From Candidatus Woesearchaeota archaeon (GTDB lineage: Archaea; Nanobdellota; Nanobdellia; Woesearchaeales; SM23-78): a stretch of 37,989 nt of DNA. Numbering within the stretch: position 1 is the first letter of the stretch; each line of letters begins with the position of its first letter. Positions 7,039 to 14,819 of the stretch are shown piece after piece. The translations under genes and the position numbers were made by a program. The notes under the pieces were generated by a model that worked only from the letters and a program-made list of their open reading frames with translations, was not told the DNA's origin and did not search any database. The stretch spans positions 1 to 37,989 of the forward strand of contig JAHWIP010000027.1 of NCBI GenBank assembly GCA_019322375.1, written 5' to 3'.

Positions 7039-7558
7039 TGACTTTATAAATTTTTCTAATAAATACTTTAGTTAATAACTTAAGTAACTTCAAATTAATA
7101 TTTGTGTGATACATTTCACAAAACTTTATAAAGAATAAAATACATCTATTAATCTTAAGTCTGAATGATTAAGGTGAGGAAAAAAATATTAGAAATAAGT
7201 TATAAAACTATCTTTGAAAAAACATAAACTAGATAAAAATATATTAAAATTAAGTTAAAAAATAAGGAAAAATTAAGAAAAAAATAACTGAAAAAAACCG
7301 AATAAAATAACCAAAAATAAACAAAATTCAAAAATGAATTTTGAATATTTTTCTTCAAAAAAAGAAAAATATAAACAAAATTAATAAAAAATTAAGCATA
7401 TTTTACCGACGATAAAAAATCGAAAAAAATAAGAAAAAATAAAACAAAAATAATCGTAAAAAAAGATTAAACATTGCAAAAAAATTAGGAATAAAATAAA
7501 CAAAAAAGAATGTTTTTTTCAGGTTTTTTCCTGGGAAAAAAGAAGGTGAGAAACCAAC
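7039..7558. promoter_or_regulatory. A-rich divergent intergenic region with hairpins
   Basis: No gene is seen here. The plus strand from 7180 to 7500 is overwhelmingly A, in runs broken by short T tracts. A palindromic TATA box CTTTATAAAG (7124-7133) could serve both strands. Inverted repeats include ATTCAAAA-N5-TTTTGAAT (7326-7346), a perfect 11-bp stem ATATTTTTCTT-N6-AAGAAAAATAT (7345-7372) and TTTTTTCC-TG-GGAAAAAA (7524-7541). The last lies just before the GGTGAG ribosome binding site of the GT4 gene. An orphan ribosome-binding-like AAGGTGAGG (7171-7179) has no start codon after it. The region may be a long structured leader, a regulatory array or an origin-like AT-rich element. Confidence 0.5.
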
Positions 7559-8803
7559 TTGAAAGTGTTAATGTTAGGGTGGGAATTGCCGCCTTTTTTT
7601 GCAGGCGGAGTAGGCATGGTCTGCTATCATCTGACCAAAGCCTTGTGTGAGCAAAACATAGAAGTAACCTATGTCATGCCATTTGGGCCAAGGATGATAC
7701 GCAGTGACTATATGAAAATCCTGGTAGCAGACCAGCTCTTCCCAAGAATGCGCTTTCAGTTAAAAGAGATAGACAGCCTGCTGGGAGCATACATAACCCC
7801 AGAAGGCTATGAAGAAGAGTTCAGGAAATACCTGCTCTCATTATCACCAAAAGACAGGGCAAAAGCCTTGTACGGGCCAAATGTATTCCAGGAAGCATAT
7901 TTATTTGCAAGAAAAGTAAAGCTTATAGCACAACAAGAAGACTTTGATGTAATCCATGCCCATGACCACTGGACCTTTCCAGCAGCAATAGCAGCCAAAG
8001 AAGCAACAGGAAAACCCATGGTAGTGCATGTGCACATAACAGAGTTTGACAAAACAGGAGGCATGAGTGTTAATCAAAGAGTGTATGATATTGAGCGCGA
8101 GGGAATGCACAAAGCAGACCTGGTGATAGTGGTTAGCAATTTCATAAAACAAAGGCTAATGAATAATTATGGAGTGCCTGAGTGGAAAATAAGAGTAGTG
8201 CATAATGCTGCAGAAGCAATGGATAAAACCATTTTCCATGATGCAAGCAAGATAAAAGAAACAGATAAAATCGTGCTGTTCATAGGCAGAATAACCCTGC
8301 AAAAAGGCCCTGATTACTTTGTAGAAGCAGCCAGGAAAGTGGTTGAAAAAGAGCCGAATGTGAAGTTCATAATGGCAGGAACAGGCGATATGCTGCCAAG
8401 AATTATTGAACGGGTAGCAGAGCTAGGAATTGCAGATAAATTTATTTTCCCAGGCTTTGTAAACAGAGAAGAAGTGGCAAAGCTCAATAGAATAGCAGAT
8501 GTGTTTGTGATGCCATCAGTATCAGAACCCTTTGGCATAGTGCCCTTGGAAGCCATGTGGCAGGAAACACCAGCAATTATATCCAGGCAGTCAGGGGTTT
8601 CAGAAGTGCTTAACCATGTGTTAAAAGTGGATTTTTGGGATGTAGATGATATAGCAGGCAAAATCCTGGCGCTTCTGCATTACAGAAGCCTGCATGACCA
8701 GCTAAAGCACCACGGAGCCTTTGAAGTAAGAACCCTGACCTGGGAAGGGCCTGCAAAGCAATGCATAGCTGTTTATGATGAACTAGTAAGAATGAAGAGG
8801 TAA
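7559..8803 (+). CDS. GT4 glycosyltransferase, probably glucan/glycogen synthesis
   Basis: This is a GT-B fold retaining glycosyltransferase. It shows the N-terminal GGVG loop (16-19), HAHDHW (133-138), IGRITLQKGPD at the start of the second Rossmann domain, and the donor-binding E-x7-E in SEPFGIVPLE (about 322-330). Length (414 aa) is normal for GT4. It would transfer a glucosyl unit from an NDP-sugar, and the neighbours point to an alpha-glucan acceptor. The start is TTG 7559 behind AAGGTGAG. It forms an operon with the GH57 gene, 14 nt downstream. The exact donor and whether it elongates or primes glycogen cannot be read from the sequence. Confidence 0.88.
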   Translation: MKVLMLGWELPPFFAGGVGMVCYHLTKALCEQNIEVTYVMPFGPRMIRSDYMKILVADQLFPRMRFQLKEIDSLLGAYITPEGYEEEFRKYLLSLSPKDRAKALYGPNVFQEAYLFARKVKLIAQQEDFDVIHAHDHWTFPAAIAAKEATGKPMVVHVHITEFDKTGGMSVNQRVYDIEREGMHKADLVIVVSNFIKQRLMNNYGVPEWKIRVVHNAAEAMDKTIFHDASKIKETDKIVLFIGRITLQKGPDYFVEAARKVVEKEPNVKFIMAGTGDMLPRIIERVAELGIADKFIFPGFVNREEVAKLNRIADVFVMPSVSEPFGIVPLEAMWQETPAIISRQSGVSEVLNHVLKVDFWDVDDIAGKILALLHYRSLHDQLKHHGAFEVRTLTWEGPAKQCIAVYDELVRMKR

Positions 8804-8817
8804 GAGGTAGTGTAAAT

Positions 8818-10143
8818 ATGGTATCGATTTGCTTTTATTTCCAAGTTCACCAGCCCCTAAGGCTGAGAAAGTACAGTGTTTTTGATATTGGCAATAAATC
8901 TGATTATTTTGATGAGCACAAGAACAAGGAGATAATAAAGAAAGTAGCAAAAAAATGTTATCTGCCCACAAATAAACTGCTCCTGGAACTAATCAATAAG
9001 CATAAAGAAAGCAAAAGACAGTTCAAGGTAAGCTTTTGCATCTCAGGCATGGCTCTTGAGCAGTTTGAAAAATATGCACCAGAAGTGCTTTACTCCTTTA
9101 GAGAGCTGGCAAGGACAGGATGTGTAGAATTCCTTAATGAGACTTATTACCACTCATTATCCTTTCTCTATGACAAAGAGGAATTCAAAGAACAAGTAAA
9201 CAAGCACAAAAAGAAAATCAAGGAGTTATTTGGCCAGGAAGCAAAGGTTTTCAGAAATACAGAATTAATATACAATAATGAGCTTGCCAACTTTGTGCAA
9301 GGCTTAGGCTATAAAACCATATTGGCAGAAGGAGCAGACCATGTATTAGGATGGAGAAGCCCTAATTTTATCTACACCCCTAAAACAGCTGAGAAAATGA
9401 AGCTCATGCTCAAAAATTACAAGCTTAGCGATGATGTAGCCTTTAGGTTTAGTAACAAAGGATGGAAAGAACACCCATTAACAGTTGAGAAGTATGCACA
9501 ATGGATATCAGCAACCAATGGCAATGGCAATGTAGTGAACCTGTTCATGGACTATGAAACTTTTGGAGAGCACCAGTGGGAAGACACAGGCATCTTTGAA
9601 TTCCTTAAGCATCTTCCAGAAGAAATACTAAAACACCCTGATAATGAATTTGTCACAGTAAGCGAAGCTGCTGAAAGATATGATTCTGTCTCAGAACTTG
9701 ACATCCACCACTTCCTGTCATGGGCTGATATTGAGCGGGACCTAAGCGCCTGGCTTGGCAATTCATTACAGAATGCATCAGCTAATGAGCTTTACAGAGT
9801 AGGGAAACTTGTGAAAGAAACAAAAAACCAGGAGTTAATAGGGGAATGGAGAAAACTAACCACAAGCGACCACTTCTACTATATGTGCATCAAATGGTTT
9901 TCTGATGGGGATGTGCACAAATACTTTAATCCTTATGACTCCCCGTACGAAGGCTTTATTGCATTTATGAATGTGCTGAATGATATTGTTATAAGAGTCA
10001 GGGATTTTAAGAAACAAAAAGAAGCTTTAACCAGCCCTAAAATCTACACTCACAGCTCTGATACAGGTTTATTTACCCAGAGCTTTATAAGCGAGCAGCC
10101 AAGCGAGAACCTGCTTGATATTCACATGATAGACAAATCATGA
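8818..10143 (+). CDS. Glycoside hydrolase family 57, alpha-amylase-like
   Basis: GH57 conserved regions are visible: VHQPLR (10-15), SGMALEQ (about 79), the nucleophile region FRNTELIY (near 146-153) and MDYETFGEHQ with the acid/base Asp (near 243-252). The set resembles the intracellular archaeal amylase group typified by MJ1611. The enzyme would hydrolyse or rearrange alpha-1,4-glucans in the cytoplasm, and no signal peptide is present. The ribosome binding site GAGGTAG follows the stop of the GT4 gene, so the two are co-translated. Amylase, glucanotransferase and branching activities cannot be separated by eye in this family. Confidence 0.9.
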   Translation: MVSICFYFQVHQPLRLRKYSVFDIGNKSDYFDEHKNKEIIKKVAKKCYLPTNKLLLELINKHKESKRQFKVSFCISGMALEQFEKYAPEVLYSFRELARTGCVEFLNETYYHSLSFLYDKEEFKEQVNKHKKKIKELFGQEAKVFRNTELIYNNELANFVQGLGYKTILAEGADHVLGWRSPNFIYTPKTAEKMKLMLKNYKLSDDVAFRFSNKGWKEHPLTVEKYAQWISATNGNGNVVNLFMDYETFGEHQWEDTGIFEFLKHLPEEILKHPDNEFVTVSEAAERYDSVSELDIHHFLSWADIERDLSAWLGNSLQNASANELYRVGKLVKETKNQELIGEWRKLTTSDHFYYMCIKWFSDGDVHKYFNPYDSPYEGFIAFMNVLNDIVIRVRDFKKQKEALTSPKIYTHSSDTGLFTQSFISEQPSENLLDIHMIDKS

Positions 10144-10183
10144 TTTTATTAATACACAAAAAGAGGTGAGGTAAAAAAACACC

Positions 10184-10546
10184 ATGCCTAGAAAAACCAA
10201 GAATAATAAGAGGAAAAGAAAGAAAAGAGGAAGACCACCTAAGAAGAAAACCAGACGCAAAAAAACAACCAGAAGAACAGTAGTGACCAAGAACGCACCG
10301 AAAAAGCATTATTTTATTCTGTGCAACGGCATGCCTGTAAGGAATGTAAAGGAACTAGCAGACCTAATGGACAAGCTTGAAGAACAAGTCTTTAACCACC
10401 ATGTAAGGGCTGATGGCAATGACTTTGCCAACTGGGTTAAGGACATATTCAAGGATATAGAGTTAGCAGAGAAAATGGCAGGCACAAAAGACAAGAAGCA
10501 TATGCAGTTGGTAATCTATAAACACATAACTCACAAGTTATGGTAA
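10184..10546 (+). CDS. DUF5752-like protein with basic AT-hook-like N-terminus
   Basis: The first 45 residues are almost all Lys/Arg and include KKRGRPPKKK, an AT-hook-like core (RGRP) that suggests minor-groove DNA binding. Residues 43-105 form a domain shared with two other proteins of this window: a start like FILCNGMPVRNVKELADLMD, then HHV and NDFANWVKDIFKDIELAEKM. I equate it with DUF5752 from memory. The ribosome binding site is GAGGTGAGG 13 nt before the ATG. It follows the GH57 gene by 40 nt and precedes a paralogue. It could tether DNA, polyphosphate or glucan enzymes, but no function is established. Confidence 0.7.
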   Translation: MPRKTKNNKRKRKKRGRPPKKKTRRKKTTRRTVVTKNAPKKHYFILCNGMPVRNVKELADLMDKLEEQVFNHHVRADGNDFANWVKDIFKDIELAEKMAGTKDKKHMQLVIYKHITHKLW

Positions 10547-10599
10547 AAATTTTAATTTTTTTCATAATCGGTTTTAAATCAAAAAAGAGGTGGTTAAAA

Positions 10600-11139
10600 A
10601 TGCTTACAGATGATAAATGCTTCCATTTTGCTGATGGAAGAAAAGCTTCTAGCATAAAAGAACTTAAGGAAATTCTTAATCAAATGAGCGAAGCAGAGTT
10701 CAGACATCATGTTAATAATGAAAGAAATGACTTTGCCAACTGGGTTGAAGGAGTTTTTGAAGAGAGAAAACTTGCCCAGAACATGAGAGAAGTATCTGAA
10801 AGAGAAGGATTAATCATAATACTAAACGAGTTTTTTAGGGAAAAGAAGCATAAAATGAAGTCTCATGAAAAGCTTAAGAGGCTGATAATACCCAAAAACA
10901 AAATAATTAGCCAGGGAAAAGAGAAAGAATTATCAGGGAAAGATATTAAAGGCATAGTTGATGAAGCCAAGCATGTGCTTAGCCAGGCAATACACAAAAC
11001 AACAAAAAAACCAAAGCATCGCCGAATAGAACATCCTGACTACACCAAGTTTGTTGTAAAAGAATTTATCTATGGGTTTGTGCTGGGGCTTATCTTTGGC
11101 TTGATAATGCTGGGGATAATATTTAACCTTAAGCCCTGA
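10600..11139 (+). CDS. DUF5752-like protein with C-terminal membrane anchor
   Basis: I place the start at ATG 10600, directly after GAGGTGG, rather than at the in-frame ATG 10540, which would overlap the preceding gene and lacks a ribosome binding site. Residues 5-60 repeat the DUF5752-like domain (CFHFADGRKASSIKELKEIL, HHV, NDFANWVEGVFEERKLAQNM). A charged helical linker follows, and a hydrophobic segment near residues 153-175 (FIYGFVLGLIFGLIMLGIIF) anchors the C-terminus in the membrane. It lies between its paralogue and the GT3 glycogen synthase, so a membrane-side scaffold for the glucan machinery is conceivable (inference). Confidence 0.72.
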   Translation: MLTDDKCFHFADGRKASSIKELKEILNQMSEAEFRHHVNNERNDFANWVEGVFEERKLAQNMREVSEREGLIIILNEFFREKKHKMKSHEKLKRLIIPKNKIISQGKEKELSGKDIKGIVDEAKHVLSQAIHKTTKKPKHRRIEHPDYTKFVVKEFIYGFVLGLIFGLIMLGIIFNLKP

Positions 11140-11210
11140 TTAATTCATAGTTTCATAGTTTTATTACTTTATAACTTGGTAACTTAAGTTTTATAATTTA
11201 TGGTGGAACA

Positions 11211-12986
11211 TTGATACGAGCAAACGCAGACTATGTATTTGAAGTGTCCTGGGAGGTATGCAACAAAGCCGGAGGCATAAACACAGTTATAAAAACCAAG
11301 GCTCCTTACATGATGGAATATTATACTAATTATTTTTTGATAGGCCCTTATTTCAAGGACAAAGCAGAGGTTGAGGTTCAGCAAATAGAACCCCCTGATT
11401 TTCTTAGAAAAATATTCTTTGATTTAAAGACCTGCGGAATAAAATGTTATTATGGAAAATGGGAGGTGCGTGGAGAGCCGCGTGTAATCCTGGTGGATTT
11501 TCAGAGTTTCTTTTCAGAGAAAGATAAAATAAAGACAAAGCTATGGGAAGATTACAAAGTGGACTCATTAAGCGCGCCCTATGATTTTGATGAGCCAATA
11601 GTATGGTCATGGTGCGTAGGCATGCTCCTGGAAAAAATAGGTCATGCTCTTCCCAAGATGAAGATAATAGCTCATTTTCATGAGTGGCTTGCAGGAGCAG
11701 GCATGCTCTACCTGAAATCCATAAATTCAAAAATAGGAACTGTTTTCACAACCCATGCAACAATGCTTGGCAGAACCCTTGCTGGAAACGGCTTTGACCT
11801 CTATGACCAGCTAGGCAAATTTGACCCATCACAAAAAGCCAAGGAATATAATATTACTTCTAAGCACACAATGGAAGTGGCATGCGCCAACAACACAGGG
11901 GTGTTTACAACTGTGAGCGAGATAACCAGCATAGAAGCTGAAAAACTCCTGGGAAGAAAAGCAGATGTGCTTGTGCTTAATGGAATAGAAATAGAAAGGT
12001 TTCCAACCATAGAGGAAACCTCAATCAAGCATGTTACTTGCAGGAACATAATAAGAGAGTTCCTGACTTATCACTTCTTTCCTTACTACACCTTTGAACT
12101 AAATAAAAACCTGACCTTTTTTATTGCAGGCAGATATGAGTTTCATAACAAAGGCATTGATATATTTATAAAAGCCCTGGGCGAGCTTAACAGAAGACTT
12201 AAGAAAAATGATACTCCCCGCACTGTAAGTGTGTTTTTCTGGGTGCCTATGAGGACATACGGCATAAAAGTAGAGCTGCTTGAGAACAAAAATTATTACA
12301 GGCACATAAAAAGCCTTGTGGACATGAAATCCAACCAGATCATGCAACAAATTGTTAATGACTTTATATCAAGAACCCTGAGCGTTGAGGAAAGCTTTTT
12401 TGAAAAAGAATTTATGAGAGAAGTAAAAAGCAATGTACTGACCTTTCAGAGAAGCGGCAACCCCTCGGTCCTAACCCATAATATTGAGAATGAAGCAAAA
12501 GACCCTGTTATTCAAGGCTTACTAGCAGAAGGACTTGACAACAAGCCTGATGACAAAGTAAAAGTAATAGTGTACCCGGTTTACCTGACAGGCAATGATG
12601 GCTTGCTTGACCTGCCAGCCTATGATGCAATGGCAGGCTGCCACTTTGGAATATTTCCTTCATACTATGAGTCCTGGGGATACACACCCCTGGAAGCAGC
12701 AGCCATGGGAATAGCCTCAATAACCAGTGACCTAGCAGGGTTTGGCAGGTTCATACATAACAAGCTCTTAAAAGAACACGCAGGCATATATGTTCTTAAA
12801 AGGTTTGAAAGAACAAGGGAGCAGGTAGTACAAGACCTTGCAGACACCATGTACAAATATGCTAATCTTGACCATGCAGAAAGAGTGCAGAACAAGATAA
12901 ACGCAAAATACATATCCAACCTGGCAGACTGGAAGCACTTTATCAAGTTCTACATAATGGCGCATAACAGGGCTTTGGAGAAATAA
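11211..12986 (+). CDS. Glycogen synthase, GT3 family (eukaryote-type)
   Basis: This enzyme extends alpha-1,4-glucan from UDP- or ADP-glucose. It has the GT3 opening FEVSWEVCNKAGGINTVI with the GGI donor loop, AHFHEWLAGAG, TTHATMLGRTLAGNG, AGRYEFHNKGID at the second Rossmann domain and the E-x7-E acceptor region YESWGYTPLEAAA. Length is 591 aa, shorter than eukaryotic GYS and like other prokaryotic GT3 enzymes. It starts at TTG 11211 with GGTGG 5 nt upstream. An upstream TTTATAA (about 11168-11174) suggests its own promoter. Its last eight codons recur after the cupin gene as part of a 23-bp repeat. Confidence 0.93.
   Translation: MIRANADYVFEVSWEVCNKAGGINTVIKTKAPYMMEYYTNYFLIGPYFKDKAEVEVQQIEPPDFLRKIFFDLKTCGIKCYYGKWEVRGEPRVILVDFQSFFSEKDKIKTKLWEDYKVDSLSAPYDFDEPIVWSWCVGMLLEKIGHALPKMKIIAHFHEWLAGAGMLYLKSINSKIGTVFTTHATMLGRTLAGNGFDLYDQLGKFDPSQKAKEYNITSKHTMEVACANNTGVFTTVSEITSIEAEKLLGRKADVLVLNGIEIERFPTIEETSIKHVTCRNIIREFLTYHFFPYYTFELNKNLTFFIAGRYEFHNKGIDIFIKALGELNRRLKKNDTPRTVSVFFWVPMRTYGIKVELLENKNYYRHIKSLVDMKSNQIMQQIVNDFISRTLSVEESFFEKEFMREVKSNVLTFQRSGNPSVLTHNIENEAKDPVIQGLLAEGLDNKPDDKVKVIVYPVYLTGNDGLLDLPAYDAMAGCHFGIFPSYYESWGYTPLEAAAMGIASITSDLAGFGRFIHNKLLKEHAGIYVLKRFERTREQVVQDLADTMYKYANLDHAERVQNKINAKYISNLADWKHFIKFYIMAHNRALEK
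12960..12982 (+). repeat. 23-bp direct repeat, copy 1 (3' end of GT3 gene)
   Basis: Positions 12960-12982 are identical to 13579-13601. The repeat begins GCGCATAACA and ends CTTTGGAGAA. Copy 1 encodes the last residues of the glycogen synthase (AHNRALEK). The start-to-start distance is 619 bp and encloses the cupin gene with its own promoter. Confidence 0.95.
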
Positions 12987-13000
12987 GCATTAATTCTTGT

Positions 13001-13534
13001 TTACATCTTTTTGTAATGCTGCTGCAATACCTGAAATATTTCCGCAGAGTACGTGTCATGGGTTGCTGGATTTAATGGGTTGAAAAGCGTATTTGCAACT
13101 ACCAACAGGCCACTATCTTCTATTACCTCATAGGAGTGCATCATGAACTGGGGGATAAAAAACCCATTATCAGGTAAAAGCAGCGCTGTTCTTTTATTTT
13201 TATAAACATCTTCGAATTCATACTGCACTCTGCCTTCCATCCCAATTACAATCTCTTTCCTTATCCTATGGAACTCGCCACCGCCGCGGCTACCTTTTTT
13301 CAGTTTCCTAACAGAGTATAATCTTAACCCGCGGATGTCCTCAGAAATGTTTGCTAATTCATTCATATCATATGAGAGGTAGCTGCTCAATATTTGCAGA
13401 GGCATCTTTAGAAGAACATTTAATTCTCCTTCAGACTTAGTTCTCCAAGGCCCTTGGGTTGCAAACTCTTTAACGGCCGCAATCGAATCTGCTTTTTTTT
13501 CTGGAAGTGTACAAGGAAACTCTGTTTTTTTCAT
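13001..13534 (-). CDS. Cupin-fold protein, WxcM/FdtA-like
   Basis: The C-terminal 120 residues fit the WxcM/FdtA (sugar 3,4-ketoisomerase) cupin: DIRGLRLYSVRKLKKGSRGG, EFHRIRKEIVIGMEGRVQYEF, a middle strand ending in FFIPQFMMHSYEVIEDSGLL, then FNPLNPATHDTYSAEIF. The first histidine cluster is reduced (GEFHRI), so catalysis is uncertain. The family acts on dTDP-hexoses or is fused to acyltransferases. CTTTATAAAG (13555-13564) gives a leaderless promoter. The gene is inserted, against the direction of transcription, between two copies of the glycogen synthase 3' end, which marks it as an acquired segment. Confidence 0.75.
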   Translation of the reverse strand: MKKTEFPCTLPEKKADSIAAVKEFATQGPWRTKSEGELNVLLKMPLQILSSYLSYDMNELANISEDIRGLRLYSVRKLKKGSRGGGEFHRIRKEIVIGMEGRVQYEFEDVYKNKRTALLLPDNGFFIPQFMMHSYEVIEDSGLLVVANTLFNPLNPATHDTYSAEIFQVLQQHYKKM

Positions 13535-13578
13535 GCCCTTCAGAGACTAGAAAGCTTTATAAAGATTGTGAAATAGTA

Positions 13579-13601
13579 GCGCATAACAGGGCTTTGGAGA
13601 A
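13579..13601 (+). repeat. 23-bp direct repeat, copy 2
   Basis: This is an exact copy of 12960-12982 located in non-coding sequence upstream of the cupin gene. Read in the same frame as the synthase it would give AHNRALENNKSKK and then a stop, so it could be the original or a displaced 3' end of the GT3 gene. No gene lies between this copy and the GalT-like stop codon. Confidence 0.95.
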
Positions 13602-13625
13602 TAATAAATCCAAAAAATAATTAAT

Positions 13626-14699
13626 CTAGAAATACCCCTTAACCTTCTCTATCACTCTGTAAGGGTCTGTTAATATCACGTTTCCCATGTCATAGATTTC
13701 CATTCCGCCGATGTCTGTTGTTTTGTTGCTGAGCTTGCCCCTGTCAACAATCCTTGTGATAACTGGGAAATCCTTCCAAGCAGGGTCATTGTTAAGAGGA
13801 GGGAAAACTGTTCCCAGGTTAAAGCTCATAACTCCAAAATCCTTTTTTAAGCACTGCACAACCTTATATATGATATTAACACAAGTCTTGTCCAGTTTTT
13901 TGGAAATAATAGTGACCTGCTTGTCCTCTCTGGGAACAATGCTGGCGAAAACCTTGATTTCTTTTGTTTCAAAACCTAATCCAATAAGTTCATGGACTTT
14001 GTATAAATCAGAGAAGAAATCACACTCATATTTATTATGATATTCTTTTATGGCTTTTTTATCATTCTCAGCATCTGCATAATGAAAGCCTTCTCCAAGC
14101 ACTAGCTGCATGTGGCCGTGAACAATACTGGCAGCTGCCCTCCACAAGCAGTTCCATAAAAGAAAAGGATAAACAGCTTTTTTATTACTCTTATAAGCTT
14201 TTTTAAACCATTTCAAGGCAGTCTTAAAATAATCCTGAACTTCTTTCTCATTAAAATCAAGAGGATCATGTTTTTTAAATATTATTAACCCGTGGGTTCC
14301 ATCATACTTGGCAACATTGCTGGCAGAAACACAGTGCCTGCCTTTAATCCTGCCAAAAGTATCTGCCGGCGTCATGCTAAGAGGCTTGCTAAAAGGACCT
14401 CCTTCACTCTGTGCAATGATTTGCTGCAGATTCTCTTTTTCCTTTACCTGCATAGGCCTTTTTGCTCTGAGCTCATTAAACAGGGATTCTTCATACACAT
14501 GGATATCAAGCACCTTTACAATCCTTTGCTCCTCTACATCAGCAGGATTACCAAAGGTTTTCTTTGCCCATTCCTTCATTTCTTTAGGCAGAACCAGTCT
14601 TCCAGTGCCCCTCTTAATCCTGAAAAAGCGGTAGAACAATTCCTTTTCTGCTTCACTAAGACTAGCAACTGTTCCTGGCAAATCAATAATCGAGGGCAT
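13626..14699 (-). CDS. GalT-like nucleotidyltransferase (HIT superfamily)
   Basis: SIVHGHMQLVLGEG (about 190-203) carries the HxHxQ active site of the galactose-1-phosphate uridylyltransferase / Ap4A phosphorylase branch, where the second His is the nucleotidylated nucleophile. KYDGTHGLIIFKKHDPLDF matches the sugar-phosphate side of the site. The GalT zinc-binding cysteines are not evident. It probably swaps NMP between an NDP-sugar or nucleotide and a hexose-1-phosphate, feeding or draining NDP-glucose for the synthase. TTTTTATAAG at about 14721-14730 gives a leaderless start. It is divergent from the sugar nucleotidyltransferase gene. Confidence 0.78.
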   Translation of the reverse strand: MPSIIDLPGTVASLSEAEKELFYRFFRIKRGTGRLVLPKEMKEWAKKTFGNPADVEEQRIVKVLDIHVYEESLFNELRAKRPMQVKEKENLQQIIAQSEGGPFSKPLSMTPADTFGRIKGRHCVSASNVAKYDGTHGLIIFKKHDPLDFNEKEVQDYFKTALKWFKKAYKSNKKAVYPFLLWNCLWRAAASIVHGHMQLVLGEGFHYADAENDKKAIKEYHNKYECDFFSDLYKVHELIGLGFETKEIKVFASIVPREDKQVTIISKKLDKTCVNIIYKVVQCLKKDFGVMSFNLGTVFPPLNNDPAWKDFPVITRIVDRGKLSNKTTDIGGMEIYDMGNVILTDPYRVIEKVKGYF

Positions 14700-14748
14700 A
14701 TATTCATAGTTAAGATTTGCTTATAAAAAGTTTGTGCTTTAAGGGTGA

Positions 14749-14767
14749 TATGGTTATATATACCATA
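14749..14767. promoter_or_regulatory. Inverted repeat TATGGT-N7-ACCATA in divergent promoter
   Basis: The 6-bp arms flank TATATAT, between the promoters of the GalT-like gene (leftward) and the sugar nucleotidyltransferase gene (TATA TTTATAAATA at 14771-14780, rightward). The size and spacing are like a TrmB-family operator. The known Thermococcales motif is TATCAC-N5-GTGATA, so the half-site differs. The TrmB-like gene at 18724 is a candidate regulator. Confidence 0.45.
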
Positions 14768-14819
14768 ATGTTTATAAATATCGTATAGTTGTTTATTTGA
14801 AAAAGGAGGGGGTTCAATA

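Noticed and set aside
7171..7195. A gene starting after the AAGGTGAGG in the A-rich intergenic region
   Set aside because: No ATG, GTG or TTG follows at a usable distance, and the frames close within about 15 codons. Kept only as part of the regulatory-region finding.
10540..10599. Upstream ATG giving the second DUF5752-like protein a hydrophobic N-terminus
   Set aside because: It overlaps the preceding gene and has no ribosome binding site, while GAGGTGG stands directly before the ATG at 10600. The apparent N-terminal hydrophobic stretch is untranslated leader.
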